Shown: piece by piece, positions 17,328 to 26,893 of the stretch
Layout: each line of letters opens with the position of its first letter
Numbering within the stretch: the first letter of the stretch is position 1
NCBI RefSeq assembly: GCF_001676785.2
Contig: NZ_CP015910.2
Span: forward strand, 1,984,001-2,048,000
Length of the DNA: 64,000 bases
Source of the DNA: Brachyspira hyodysenteriae ATCC 27164
GTDB lineage: Bacteria > Spirochaetota > Brachyspiria > Brachyspirales > Brachyspiraceae
Direction of reading: 5' to 3'
The notes under the pieces: generated by a model
Databases searched by the model: none
What the model was told of the DNA's origin: nothing
What the model saw: the letters and a program-made list of their open reading frames with translations, nothing else
Made by a program: the position numbers and the translations under genes

Positions 17328-17366
17328 ATGGGATCATAGGATAAATATCTTATGATCCCATTTTTT
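17328..17366 (+). terminator. Rho-independent terminator of the iron operon
   Basis: A 15-bp stem (ATGGGATCATAGGAT with ATCTTATGATCCCAT, one G-T pair), a 4-base loop, then TTTTTT. It lies 20 bases after the permease stop. Confidence 0.9.
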
Positions 17367-17479
17367 ATATTATCTAAAATTATAATTTTCTACTTTATTA
17401 TATTTACATTTTATGTTATTATTAAGTTTTAATAAAAAAATATTTTACCTATATTAGATTTTTAAGGAGTTTATTACTA

Positions 17480-20422
17480 ATGGGAGCAATGGACTTAGTA
17501 TTCAAATTAATATTCGGCTCTAAAGAACAAAATGACGCTAAAATATTAAAACCTATAGCAGAAAAAACATTAACCTTTGAAGAAGAGATAAAAAAATTAA
17601 GCAATGAAGAACTTACAAATAAAACAAAAGAATTCAGGGAAAGAGTAGAAAAATACATAGGATGCAAAACAGAAGAATTAGATTTAAGCAAAGAAGAAAA
17701 TAAGAAAAAACTTCAGAATATATTAGATGAAATACTTCCAGAGGCATTTGCTGTGGTTCGTGAGGCTAGTATAAGAACTACAGGAATGAGACACTTTGAT
17801 GTTCAGGTTATGGGAGGAGCAGTACTTCATCAGGGAAGAATTGCCGAGATGAAAACAGGTGAAGGTAAAACACTTGTTGCTACCCTTGCTGTTTATCTTA
17901 ATGCTTTAACAGGATTAGGAGTGCATGTTGTTACAGTAAACGATTACCTCGCTAAAAGGGACGCTGAATGGATGACTCCTATATATTCTATGCTTGGTAT
18001 AAGCGTAGGAATACTTGATAATACAAGACCCCATTCACCTGAAAGAAGAGCCGTTTATAACTGCGATGTTGTTTATGGTACTAACAATGAGTTTGGATTC
18101 GACTATTTAAGAGATAATATGGTAACTAGAAAAGAGGATAAAGTTCAAAGAAAATTCTACTTTGCCATAGTCGATGAGGTAGACAGTATTTTGATAGATG
18201 AAGCTAGAACTCCTCTTATCATATCAGGACCTGCGGAAAAAAACATAAAAATGTACTATGAAATTGATAGAATCATACCTATGCTTAAACAGGCTGAAGT
18301 TGATGAGAGAATGCGTGAGGTAGCAGGCACTGGTGATTATGTACTTGATGAAAAAGATAAAAACGTATACCTTACAGAAGAAGGCGTACACAAAGTAGAA
18401 AAACTCCTTAATGTTGAAAACTTGTACGGAGCTCAAAGCAGTACTATAGTTCACCATGTTAATCAGGCATTGAAAGCACATAAAGTATTCAAAAAAGACG
18501 TTGATTATATGGTTACCGACGGAGAAGTTTTGATTGTAGATGAGTTTACAGGACGTGTACTTGAGGGAAGACGTTACAGCGACGGACTTCACCAAGCAAT
18601 AGAAGCTAAAGAAAAAGTTGCTATACAAAATGAATCTCAAACTTATGCTACAATTACATTCCAGAACTATTTCAGAATGTATCCTAAACTTTCTGGTATG
18701 ACAGGTACTGCTGAAACAGAGGCTGAAGAGTTTTATAAAATATATAAATTAGACGTTGCTGTTATACCTACTAATAAGCCTATAGCAAGACAGGATTTAT
18801 CAGACAGAATATACAGAACAAGAAAAGCTAAATTTGAGGCTTTGGCAAAATATATTAAAGAACTTCAGGATGCCGGAAAACCTGCTCTTGTAGGTACTGT
18901 ATCAGTTGAAATGAACGAAGAATTATCAAAAGTATTCAAAAGACATAAAATTAATCATGAAGTATTGAATGCTAAAAACCACTCAAGAGAGGCTGCAATA
19001 ATAGCACAGGCAGGAGAGCCTGGAGCTGTTACACTTGCTACAAACATGGCAGGCCGTGGTACAGATATTGTGCTTGGAGGAAACCCTGTTGCTAAAGGTG
19101 TTGCTGAAATAGAGCAAATACTTGTACTTATGAGAGATAAAGCTTTCAAAGAGAGAGACCCTTACAAAAAAGAGGAATTAACAAAGAAAATAAAATCAAT
19201 AGACCTTTATAAAGAGGCTTTTGTAAGAAGCGTAATATCTGGAAAAATAGAAGAAGCTAAAGAATTAGCTCAAAAAAATAATGCCGATGAAATGATAGAA
19301 AAGATTGACAGAATAATTCAGATAAATGAAAAAGCTAAAGTTGATAAGGAAAGAGTACTTGCTGCAGGCGGTTTGCATGTTATAGGAAGTGAAAGACATG
19401 AGGCAAGACGTATTGATAATCAGCTTAGAGGTAGAAGCGGAAGACAGGGAGACCCTGGACTAAGCGTATTTTTCTTATCTCTTGAAGATGATTTAATGCG
19501 TTTATTCGGAGGTGAGAGAGTTTCTAAAATGATGCTTGCTATGGGAATGGGCGAAGAAGAAGAGCTAGGACATAAATGGCTTAATAAATCAATAGAAAAT
19601 GCTCAGAGAAAAGTTGAAGGCAGAAACTTTGATATAAGAAAGCATTTGCTTGAGTATGATGATGTTATGAATCAGCAGCGTATGGCTGTTTACGGCGAGA
19701 GAGATTATATACTTTACTCTGATGATATATCTCCTAGAGTAGAAGAAATTATATCTGAAGTTACTGAAGAGACTATTGAAGATATAAGCGGAAATAAAAA
19801 GAATGTTGATGCTTTAGAAGTAACTAAATGGCTTAACAGTTATTTGATAGGTATAGATGAAGATGCGGCAAATAAAGCTGTAGAAGGCGGAGTTGATAAT
19901 GCTGTGAAAAATCTTACTAACCTATTATTAGAAGCATACAGAAAAAAAGCATCTGAAATAGATGAAAAAATATTCAGAGAAGTAGAGAAAAACATATTCC
20001 TTTCAATAATAGATAACAGATGGAAGGATCATTTATTTGCTATGGATAGTTTAAGAGAAGGTATAGGACTTAGAGGATATGCTGAGAAAAACCCTCTTAC
20101 AGAATACAAACTCGAAGGATATAAGATGTTTATGGCTACTATGAATGTTATACATAATGAGCTTGTAAACTTGATAATGAGAGTAAGAATAATACCTAAT
20201 TCATTTGATACTATTGAAAGAGAAAGTGCATTTGACGGAGGCGTTGAAGAAAAAAGCAGTGCTAGTGCTATGAATGGAGGAAATGCTCAAGCTATTCAAA
20301 GCAAAGTAAAAAATGCACAGCCTAATGTTAAAATGGCTCAGAAAATAGGAAGAAATGATCCTTGTCCTTGCGGAAGCGGAAAGAAATATAAGCATTGCCA
20401 TGGAAAGGATAATCCTCAGTAA
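17480..20422 (+). CDS. secA: Preprotein translocase ATPase SecA
   Basis: A 980-aa motor that pushes unfolded preproteins through SecYEG. Walker A KTGEGKT near 125-131, DEAD-box VDEVDSILIDEARTPLI, motif GMTGTAETEAEEFYKIY, motif NMAGRGTDI and QLRGRSGRQGDPG are present. The C-terminus has the zinc-binding SecB/ribosome tail CPCGSGKKYKHCHG. It is about 80 residues longer than the E. coli protein, with the extra length mainly between NBD2 motifs (about 540-630) and before the tail. I keep the ATG at 17480 because AAGGAG lies 12 bases upstream; ATG at 17489 is the alternative. Monocistronic. Confidence 0.97.
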   Translation: MGAMDLVFKLIFGSKEQNDAKILKPIAEKTLTFEEEIKKLSNEELTNKTKEFRERVEKYIGCKTEELDLSKEENKKKLQNILDEILPEAFAVVREASIRTTGMRHFDVQVMGGAVLHQGRIAEMKTGEGKTLVATLAVYLNALTGLGVHVVTVNDYLAKRDAEWMTPIYSMLGISVGILDNTRPHSPERRAVYNCDVVYGTNNEFGFDYLRDNMVTRKEDKVQRKFYFAIVDEVDSILIDEARTPLIISGPAEKNIKMYYEIDRIIPMLKQAEVDERMREVAGTGDYVLDEKDKNVYLTEEGVHKVEKLLNVENLYGAQSSTIVHHVNQALKAHKVFKKDVDYMVTDGEVLIVDEFTGRVLEGRRYSDGLHQAIEAKEKVAIQNESQTYATITFQNYFRMYPKLSGMTGTAETEAEEFYKIYKLDVAVIPTNKPIARQDLSDRIYRTRKAKFEALAKYIKELQDAGKPALVGTVSVEMNEELSKVFKRHKINHEVLNAKNHSREAAIIAQAGEPGAVTLATNMAGRGTDIVLGGNPVAKGVAEIEQILVLMRDKAFKERDPYKKEELTKKIKSIDLYKEAFVRSVISGKIEEAKELAQKNNADEMIEKIDRIIQINEKAKVDKERVLAAGGLHVIGSERHEARRIDNQLRGRSGRQGDPGLSVFFLSLEDDLMRLFGGERVSKMMLAMGMGEEEELGHKWLNKSIENAQRKVEGRNFDIRKHLLEYDDVMNQQRMAVYGERDYILYSDDISPRVEEIISEVTEETIEDISGNKKNVDALEVTKWLNSYLIGIDEDAANKAVEGGVDNAVKNLTNLLLEAYRKKASEIDEKIFREVEKNIFLSIIDNRWKDHLFAMDSLREGIGLRGYAEKNPLTEYKLEGYKMFMATMNVIHNELVNLIMRVRIIPNSFDTIERESAFDGGVEEKSSASAMNGGNAQAIQSKVKNAQPNVKMAQKIGRNDPCPCGSGKKYKHCHGKDNPQ

Positions 20423-20450
20423 ATAAAAACAAATAAATTAATATAAAACA

Positions 20451-20487
20451 AAAGGTATATATAATTGATTTTATATATACCTTTTTT
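20451..20487 (+). terminator. secA terminator
   Basis: AAAGGTATATATAA pairs with TTATATATACCTTT across a 6-base loop, followed by T residues. Confidence 0.8.
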
Positions 20488-20508
20488 ATATTTATGCTTA
20501 TATAATTT

Positions 20509-21429
20509 TTATTTCATAGGTAAATAAGGCGAACGTCCTGCAAAACCATAATCAGCAATTTTTCTAGTCAAATCAGAAACGCTTCCATTGAGTCTAGGGG
20601 CATATCTGTTATTATTTCCTATAGAATCCAAACACCATTGATATATCTCTATATCTCCGTTAGGCTTAACTATACCTACAGGATCATATTCATAAAAATA
20701 TTTTAGTCCATCAACAGCGAATTTCACATGACTATTTAAATTATCAGTATCAGCATTAGCCTCCCATCCAAGCTCAACTGCTCCCCATTCTTCAGGAGCT
20801 GGTATTCCAAGAATAGCTTTCCATTTAGTAGGAACAGCAAAAGCAAATACAAGTTTAGAATAACTATCTATAGCGATTAAATAATTATCCGTATTTACAC
20901 CTGCATTTCCTGTAAAACGGTAAAACCAAAACCTTTTTAGTCTAGAACTTTTATTATAGCTATTAGTTGCATTGAAAGTAGGATTCATGTTTTTATACAT
21001 AAAATATTTTACTCTTCTAACAGGAAAACCAGCAGCTTTTGTATTAGTACCGTTATAATAATATTCATTTCTTAAAGAATCATTTAATTTCCAAGTATCA
21101 TCTTTTATAAGCATATATCTAGGTTCATTTTTAAGTCCGAAAGAAGCGGCTATAACATAATCATTATCAAGATTAAGAGTAAAGCCTCTATAATTAGGAT
21201 CATTCCATTCACCGGTTTTAAAAGGGTCATCTTCAGGATTCAAATTTCCCTCTCCCCCAATATCTGGTTCTTCAGTACCTGTGCCATTTTCTTTATTTTG
21301 CATTTGCTGATAATAATATCTAGGATCGAATTTGCTTGAACATGCTCTTGATATAACAAGAACCATAATAATAGTTAATATGGATAGAATAATAGTTTTC
21401 TTCTGAACTTTTTTTATTATATTTTTCAT
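20509..21429 (-). CDS. Short paralogue of the NPRYYY lipoprotein family
   Basis: 306 aa. The N-terminus is a long hydrophobic helix ending VISRACSSKFDPRYYY, a poor lipobox but at the same place as the Cys of the paralogues. It shares the family order: a PDIGG linker, NPEDDPF, LDN, a KYF/YKxxNPxF segment, SRLKRFWFYR, YSKLVFAFAVP, FYEYDPVG and GRSPYLP. It stops immediately after GRSPYLPMK, exactly where the longer paralogues begin their variable C-terminal domain. That argues for a natural single-domain form rather than random truncation. Role unknown; likely surface or periplasmic. Confidence 0.65.
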   Translation of the reverse strand: MKNIIKKVQKKTIILSILTIIMVLVISRACSSKFDPRYYYQQMQNKENGTGTEEPDIGGEGNLNPEDDPFKTGEWNDPNYRGFTLNLDNDYVIAASFGLKNEPRYMLIKDDTWKLNDSLRNEYYYNGTNTKAAGFPVRRVKYFMYKNMNPTFNATNSYNKSSRLKRFWFYRFTGNAGVNTDNYLIAIDSYSKLVFAFAVPTKWKAILGIPAPEEWGAVELGWEANADTDNLNSHVKFAVDGLKYFYEYDPVGIVKPNGDIEIYQWCLDSIGNNNRYAPRLNGSVSDLTRKIADYGFAGRSPYLPMK

Positions 21430-21524
21430 AAATAATTTCTCTTTATTAAATTAATAATAAAAGTATATATCAAAAGAAATATAAGTAAACAATATATAGT
21501 TTAAAATAAGAGATATAAAAAATA

Positions 21525-21899
21525 TTATTTTAATATAGTAAGCTTTTCATTAAAAATAACATTTTGACCTTTATCATTTCTAACAGTTAAAAATAAATTT
21601 TGAACGTTATTACCTAAATTCAAAATATAAATATATCCATTATATTTTTCAGAATTAACTTTCAAGTACTGACTTGAAGAAGAAGAATTAATTGTTATAG
21701 TTTCATTTATAGTTTCGGAAGATACTGCATCTATAATTAAATTGTCTTTAGATTTGTCGGTAATTGTAACTGTAATACTTTTATCTTTATTTTGATAACT
21801 TCCAGCCCTATTGGAAAACTTTATTCCTGCTCCAGCAAAGGGAGAATTACATGAAATTATAAAAATAGAAATCAGTATTATAGAAAGTTTTTTTATCAT
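21525..21899 (-). CDS. Small lipoprotein
   Basis: 124 aa counted from the ATG at 21899, chosen because it gives a compact signal peptide MIKKLSIILISIFIISC with lipobox IISC. A longer in-frame version adds 14 hydrophobic residues and is less plausible. The mature part is polar and probably beta-rich (repeated T, S, N, I). It shares no clear sequence with the lipoproteins on either side. Function not recognised. Confidence 0.55.
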   Translation of the reverse strand: MIKKLSIILISIFIISCNSPFAGAGIKFSNRAGSYQNKDKSITVTITDKSKDNLIIDAVSSETINETITINSSSSSQYLKVNSEKYNGYIYILNLGNNVQNLFLTVRNDKGQNVIFNEKLTILK

Positions 21900-22072
21900 A
21901 GTTTTAATCCATATTATTTTATATAAAATATTATATATCAAAATAAAATATTGTAAAGTGTTATTAATAAAATCAGATTTTTAATATAATCTGCTTTATT
22001 ATTATAAATTAATAATTAGGTAAATGAACTATATCACAAAGATAAAGTTCATTTCCTATTATATTGAATATA

Positions 22073-23575
22073 TTAGTATTTTAATCTATATATTAATTTC
22101 ATTGTTCCTGTTTTTTTCTCTTCACCTATTTCAGTTGATTTAAATGTTATAGTAAAATCTTTACTGCTTCCTTTAGTAAGTTCAAATCCTGTTGTATATT
22201 CTATAATTCTATCAGCATTATCACCATATATACTGTCAAACACAAAGGCATCTTTTGATTTATCATACTTCAGTTTTACTATAGGTTTTTGAGTATCTAT
22301 CATAGCACTAGGCCATTCAGAAGTCCAGACATTTCCGCTTGAGTAAACTGTAACATTAGCATCAAGCAATAAATAAATATCTTCTTTTTCAGTATATTCT
22401 ATTTTCAATTCTTTAGGCGTTGAAGTTATAGTTTTAGTTTCCCCAACTTTGACACTGAATAAACTAGAAAACAAAGTAGTTTTATCAAATTTATTTATAG
22501 TTTCAAAATTATCCATAACTCCGGAAGAAGTATTGTATCCAAATCTTATATCATAAGATATGCCGGCTAAACCTTTTTTATAATCTATACCTCCAAAGAA
22601 ATAATTAGCGCTTACAACATCAACATTCTGTATCTGAATTTGTTCTGCTGTTACAGTCATACTTAATTTTTCATCTACTTTAATAGGCATATAAGGAGAG
22701 CGTCCTTCTGTTTCTGTTGCTGAAGCTATTGGTCTTTTCAAATCTATAACATTATTTTTAACTCTTGGTGCATATCTGTTTTTAGCTATAGAATCTAAAC
22801 ACCAATCAAATATTTTAATAGTTTTATCAGAAAGAACTACACCTACAGGGTCATATTCATAAAAATATTTTACACCATATGTATTATTAAAGTATATAGG
22901 ATTATTTGAACTAGAATCAGCCTCCCAACCCAATTCAACAGATCCCCAAGCTATAGGCATATCTTTTATAATAACACTTTTCCATTTTATAGGAACACCG
23001 AATGCAAATACAAGTTTAGAATAGCTGTCTATACATATTAAATAATTATCAACAACATTTCCAGCTGAAGATCCTATTAGATGATAAAAATAAAATCTTT
23101 TTAATCTATCACTTTTATTGTATGAACTATTAGGATCGAATGCAGGATTTTTTCCTTTATATAAATAATAAGTAACATCATTAATAGAAAAACTTCCTGC
23201 CTTACATGATAATTTTCCGCCATTTTTATAACTATTTTTGGCAGGATCATTTACCGCCCATGATCCTTCTTCAAATCTATAACTAGGCCTATTATTACCG
23301 TCAAAATCTGCTCTTATAACCAAATTATCAAGATTTAAATTAAATCCGCCGTAATTAGGATCATTCCAGTCCTTACCGCCGGAAGGGTCAAAAGGATCGT
23401 CTTCAGGTGATAAATTTTCACCGCCGCCGCCTATATCAGGATTATCAGGAATATCACCAGAAACTGATGAACCTCTATTATTATAATAGTATCTTGGGTT
23501 AAAATAATTTCCGCATGAAATAATAAATGTAATTAATACAAAAAATATGATTAATAAAAAAATTATCTTTTTCAT
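22073..23575 (-). CDS. NPRYYY-family lipoprotein, long form A
   Basis: About 500 aa from the ATG of MKKIIFLL, with lipobox FIISC. Residues after the Cys read GNYFNPRYYYNNRGSS, then a Gly/acidic linker, then a conserved module of about 270 residues. That module contains LVIRADFDGNNRPSYR, KRFYFYH, DNYLICIDSYSKLVFAFGVP, KYFYEYDPVGVV and GRSPYMPIKV. The last 190 residues differ from the other copies except for the KLKYDKS.DAFVFD segment and the SSKDFTITFKS strand near the end, so the C-terminal domain has diverged or been exchanged. Family unknown outside this genus as far as I can tell. The preceding gap (21900-22072) is AT-rich without visible features. Confidence 0.65.
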   Translation of the reverse strand: MKKIIFLLIIFFVLITFIISCGNYFNPRYYYNNRGSSVSGDIPDNPDIGGGGENLSPEDDPFDPSGGKDWNDPNYGGFNLNLDNLVIRADFDGNNRPSYRFEEGSWAVNDPAKNSYKNGGKLSCKAGSFSINDVTYYLYKGKNPAFDPNSSYNKSDRLKRFYFYHLIGSSAGNVVDNYLICIDSYSKLVFAFGVPIKWKSVIIKDMPIAWGSVELGWEADSSSNNPIYFNNTYGVKYFYEYDPVGVVLSDKTIKIFDWCLDSIAKNRYAPRVKNNVIDLKRPIASATETEGRSPYMPIKVDEKLSMTVTAEQIQIQNVDVVSANYFFGGIDYKKGLAGISYDIRFGYNTSSGVMDNFETINKFDKTTLFSSLFSVKVGETKTITSTPKELKIEYTEKEDIYLLLDANVTVYSSGNVWTSEWPSAMIDTQKPIVKLKYDKSKDAFVFDSIYGDNADRIIEYTTGFELTKGSSKDFTITFKSTEIGEEKKTGTMKLIYRLKY

Positions 23576-23613
23576 AAATTTACAAACCATTTTAATTTTT
23601 ATTATATATAAGA

Positions 23614-23645
23614 TATAGGCATCAGGATATTATCCAATGCCTATA
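23614..23645 (-). repeat. Duplicated intergenic hairpin, copy 1
   Basis: TATAGGCAT and ATGCCTATA form a 9-bp stem. It starts 12 bases past the stop of the lipoprotein gene at 23657 and has no U-tract. The same element, with two or three changes, follows the next lipoprotein at 25274-25305. Confidence 0.6.
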
Positions 23646-23656
23646 TTTATTTATCT

Positions 23657-25231
23657 TTACTCTACAGATTCAAATTTCAAACTATAAGTAACCTCAACCT
23701 CTTCTCCGTTTGAAGCATCATTACCTTTCATCCATTTGTATCTTATAGTAAGATCTTTAGTTTCACCTCTCTTAAGAGTAAAATCAGGTGTATAATAACT
23801 TATAGTTGTAGAAAGTCCGTCATTATTCATAACAGAGTTTGCAATATCCACAACAAACTGCTCATTATCAGCATCATACTTTAACTTTAATTTAGGCATA
23901 TCTTTAGAAGCAACCTCTCCGCTTCCTCCTTTTCCAAAGTTATCAGTATCTATGCAAGTTATACCAATAGCTTTAAGTGTATTATATTTAAATATACGCG
24001 AAGCTAAATCTATACATACATTTTCATTTATATTTTTAATCTCAAAAGATTTACTTGAATTAAAATTAATATAGTTATTTTTATCTATTTTCTTAACTTC
24101 ATTTACATATATCATACCTGTAAGACTGCTATCTCTAGGATCTAAATGTTCTATATCAGTTAAAGTACCGTCAGAAATTTCACTATTATAAGCAGAAGCA
24201 GATATAGTATATGTAAAGTATCCGTAATCTCTAATATCATCATATTGAGGTTTTAATGACCAACTTAAATATCCTTCAGCACTTCTAGCACTTATATTTT
24301 TAAAGCTTTTAGCCATTATTGTTACATTATCTTTTACAGTTGCTTCAACTTTAATAGGCATATAAGGAGATCTTCCAGCAACACCTTTTGAAGCTATAGG
24401 TCTGCTTAAATCTATTTTATTTCCTTCTACTCTTGGTCCGTATAATTTATTATTTCCTATTGAATCAGAACACCATTGATAAATTTCTATAGTACCATCT
24501 TCATGAACTATACCAACAGGATCATATTCATAGAAATATTGTATGCCGTCTGTTTTATTGAAATATACTTCGCCTCCGGTTTCATAAATTTCATAACCTG
24601 ATTCAACAGCTCCCCAAGATATAGGCATGTATTTTATCAAAACATTCTCCCATGCCATAGGTACAGCAAAAGCAAATACCAATTTTGAATATTTATCTAT
24701 ACATATTAAATAATTATTTACATCCTTTCCAGCAGAACTTCCTTTTAGTCTATAGAAATAAAATCTCTCCAATCTGCTGCTTTGATTATATTTACTATCA
24801 ATACTATAATTTGGATTTTTTCCTTTATATAAATAGTAAGTAACACTTCCTATACTAAAATTTCCTGCTTCACATGATAAATTTCCGCCGTTTTTATAAG
24901 CATTACTAGCAGGATAAGGATCCCAAGTACCTTTTTCTAATCTGTAAGTAGGTCTGTTATTACCGTCAAAATCTGCTCTTATTACAAGATTATCTAGGTC
25001 TAAAGTAAATCCACCATAATCAGGTCTATTCCAATCTCCGGTTTGAAATGGATCGTCTTCAGGTGCTAATCCCTCTCCACCTCCACCTAAATCTGGATTA
25101 TCAGGAACATTACCCTCACTTGATGATCCTCTATTATTATAATAATATCTTGGATTGAAATAGTTTCCGCATGAAATAATAAATGTAAATGATACAAATA
25201 ATATAATTAATAAAAAAATTATCTTTTTCAT
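23657..25231 (-). CDS. NPRYYY-family lipoprotein, long form B
   Basis: 524 aa from the ATG at 25231 (lipobox FIISC). The N-terminal module matches the neighbours closely: NPRYYYNNRGSSSEGNVPDN, ADFDGNNRPTYRLEKGTW, YSKLVFAFAVP and GRSPYMPIKVEA. From about residue 300 it carries a second domain shared with long form C: TIMAKSFKNIS, YNSEISDGTLTDIEHLDPR, GMIYVNEVKKI and KLKYDADNEQFVVD. It ends ..LKFESVE. The second domain is predicted beta-rich. Probably an outer-membrane-anchored lipoprotein; exposure is not shown by sequence. Confidence 0.65.
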   Translation of the reverse strand: MKKIIFLLIILFVSFTFIISCGNYFNPRYYYNNRGSSSEGNVPDNPDLGGGGEGLAPEDDPFQTGDWNRPDYGGFTLDLDNLVIRADFDGNNRPTYRLEKGTWDPYPASNAYKNGGNLSCEAGNFSIGSVTYYLYKGKNPNYSIDSKYNQSSRLERFYFYRLKGSSAGKDVNNYLICIDKYSKLVFAFAVPMAWENVLIKYMPISWGAVESGYEIYETGGEVYFNKTDGIQYFYEYDPVGIVHEDGTIEIYQWCSDSIGNNKLYGPRVEGNKIDLSRPIASKGVAGRSPYMPIKVEATVKDNVTIMAKSFKNISARSAEGYLSWSLKPQYDDIRDYGYFTYTISASAYNSEISDGTLTDIEHLDPRDSSLTGMIYVNEVKKIDKNNYINFNSSKSFEIKNINENVCIDLASRIFKYNTLKAIGITCIDTDNFGKGGSGEVASKDMPKLKLKYDADNEQFVVDIANSVMNNDGLSTTISYYTPDFTLKRGETKDLTIRYKWMKGNDASNGEEVEVTYSLKFESVE

Positions 25232-25273
25232 AAAAATCTCCAAATTTTAATTTGGTTATATATACATTAAAAA

Positions 25274-25305
25274 TATAGGCATCAGAGTATTATCCAATGC
25301 CTATA
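25274..25305 (-). repeat. Duplicated intergenic hairpin, copy 2
   Basis: The same TATAGGCAT/ATGCCTATA stem as at 23614-23645, again 12 bases after a lipoprotein stop codon. Gene plus 3' hairpin appear to have been duplicated as a unit. Confidence 0.6.
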
Positions 25306-25316
25306 TTTATTTATCT

Positions 25317-26879
25317 TTACTGTACAGATTCAAATTTCAAAGTATAAGTAATTTCAAACTCTTCACCATTTGAAGTATCATTACCTTTCATCCATTTGTA
25401 TCTTATAGTAATATCCTTAGTTTCACCTCTCTTAAGAGTAAAATCTGCAGGATAAGAACTTATAGTTGTAGAAAGATCATTATTACTCATAACAGAATTT
25501 TCAGTATCCACAACAAACTGTTCATTATCAACATCATACTTTAATTTCAAAATAGGTGCTGAAACAGCTGCCATATTTCCGCTGCCTCGTTGTCCAAATT
25601 TAGCAGTATCGGCAAAGGATGTTTCTTTATTGTATTTATCAACACGAGAAGCTAATTCTATAGTAGCACCTTTTTCTATACTCCTTACCTCAGCTACTAT
25701 TTGAGAAGAGAAGTTAACTTGACCTCCAACAGATATATCTTTTGTTTCACTTAAGTATATCATACCTGTAGTAGATTCAGATCTAGGGTCTAAGTTTTCT
25801 ATATTCTGTAAAACTCCGCTTCCCATTTCATTATTATAAGCGGTTCCTGCTATTGTATATGTAAACCAAGCATTATTTTGAATATCGCCTCCAAAAATTC
25901 CTGCCCAATATACTCTACTTTTTACACTCACATTTTTCAAGCTTTTAGCCATTATTGTTACATTGTCTTTAGTACCAGCTTCTACTTTAATAGGCATATA
26001 AGGAGAACGTCCTGCAACATCTTTTGAAGCTATAGGTCTGTCTAGATTTATTACATTACCTTCTACTCTAGGACCATATCTATTTCCAGCTATTGAATTC
26101 AAACACCAATCATATATTTTTATAGTGTTATCAGGAAGAACTATACCTACAGGGTCATATTCATAAAAATATTGTACGCCATCTGTATTATTGAAATATA
26201 TAGGCTTACCTGTTTCACTATCAGTTTCCCAACCTAACTCAACTGCCCCCCAAGCTATAGGCATCCATTTTATAACAGCCCATTCCCATTTTGTAGGAAC
26301 GCCGAAAGCAAATACCAATTTTGAGTAGCTATCTATACATATTAAATAGTTATCAACAGGTTTTCCTGCAGAACTTCCAACTAAATGATAGAAATAAAAT
26401 CTTTCCATTCTGCTGCTCTGATTATATGAACTATTAGGATCATATGTAGGATTTTTCCCTTTATACATATAATAAGTAACATTACCTATAGTAAAACTTC
26501 CAGCAGCAGATGATAAATTACCGCCATTTTTATAGCTGTTTTTGGCAGGATTATGTGAAGTCCAAGTACCCTTTTCTAATCTGTAAGTAGGTCTGTTATT
26601 ACCATCAAAATCTGCTCTTATTACAAGCTCATCAAGGTTTAAAGTAAATCCGCCGTAATTAGGATCATTCCATGGTTTATCTCCATTATCATTATTAAAA
26701 GGATCGTCTTCAGGAGATAACCCCTCTCCTCCTCCGCCTATATCAGGGTTATCAGGAACATTACCCTCACTTGATGATCCTCTGCTATTATAATAATATC
26801 TTGGATTGAAATAATTTCCGCAAGACATTAAAAATATTGATATTATAGAAATAAATAGTAAATAATATATTTTCTTCAT
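25317..26879 (-). CDS. NPRYYY-family lipoprotein, long form C
   Basis: 520 aa, lipobox FLMSC, then GNYFNPRYYYNSRGSSSEGN. It has the same two-part layout as form B. The first module is the closest to form B (ADFDGNNRPTYRLEKGTW), and the last 90 residues are nearly the same (KLKYDVDNEQFVVDTENSVM). The segment between about 315 and 400 is more variable. It follows the putative beta-barrel gene by 14 bases, so barrel and lipoproteins are probably cotranscribed and may form one outer-membrane assembly; this is inference. Confidence 0.65.
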   Translation of the reverse strand: MKKIYYLLFISIISIFLMSCGNYFNPRYYYNSRGSSSEGNVPDNPDIGGGGEGLSPEDDPFNNDNGDKPWNDPNYGGFTLNLDELVIRADFDGNNRPTYRLEKGTWTSHNPAKNSYKNGGNLSSAAGSFTIGNVTYYMYKGKNPTYDPNSSYNQSSRMERFYFYHLVGSSAGKPVDNYLICIDSYSKLVFAFGVPTKWEWAVIKWMPIAWGAVELGWETDSETGKPIYFNNTDGVQYFYEYDPVGIVLPDNTIKIYDWCLNSIAGNRYGPRVEGNVINLDRPIASKDVAGRSPYMPIKVEAGTKDNVTIMAKSLKNVSVKSRVYWAGIFGGDIQNNAWFTYTIAGTAYNNEMGSGVLQNIENLDPRSESTTGMIYLSETKDISVGGQVNFSSQIVAEVRSIEKGATIELASRVDKYNKETSFADTAKFGQRGSGNMAAVSAPILKLKYDVDNEQFVVDTENSVMSNNDLSTTISSYPADFTLKRGETKDITIRYKWMKGNDTSNGEEFEITYTLKFESVQ

Positions 26880-26893
26880 AATTTACTCCTAAT

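Noticed and set aside
20509-26879. CRISPR array or simple tandem repeat
   Set aside because: The repeats are gene-length paralogues separated by single hairpins. No short direct repeats with regular spacers occur anywhere in the window.
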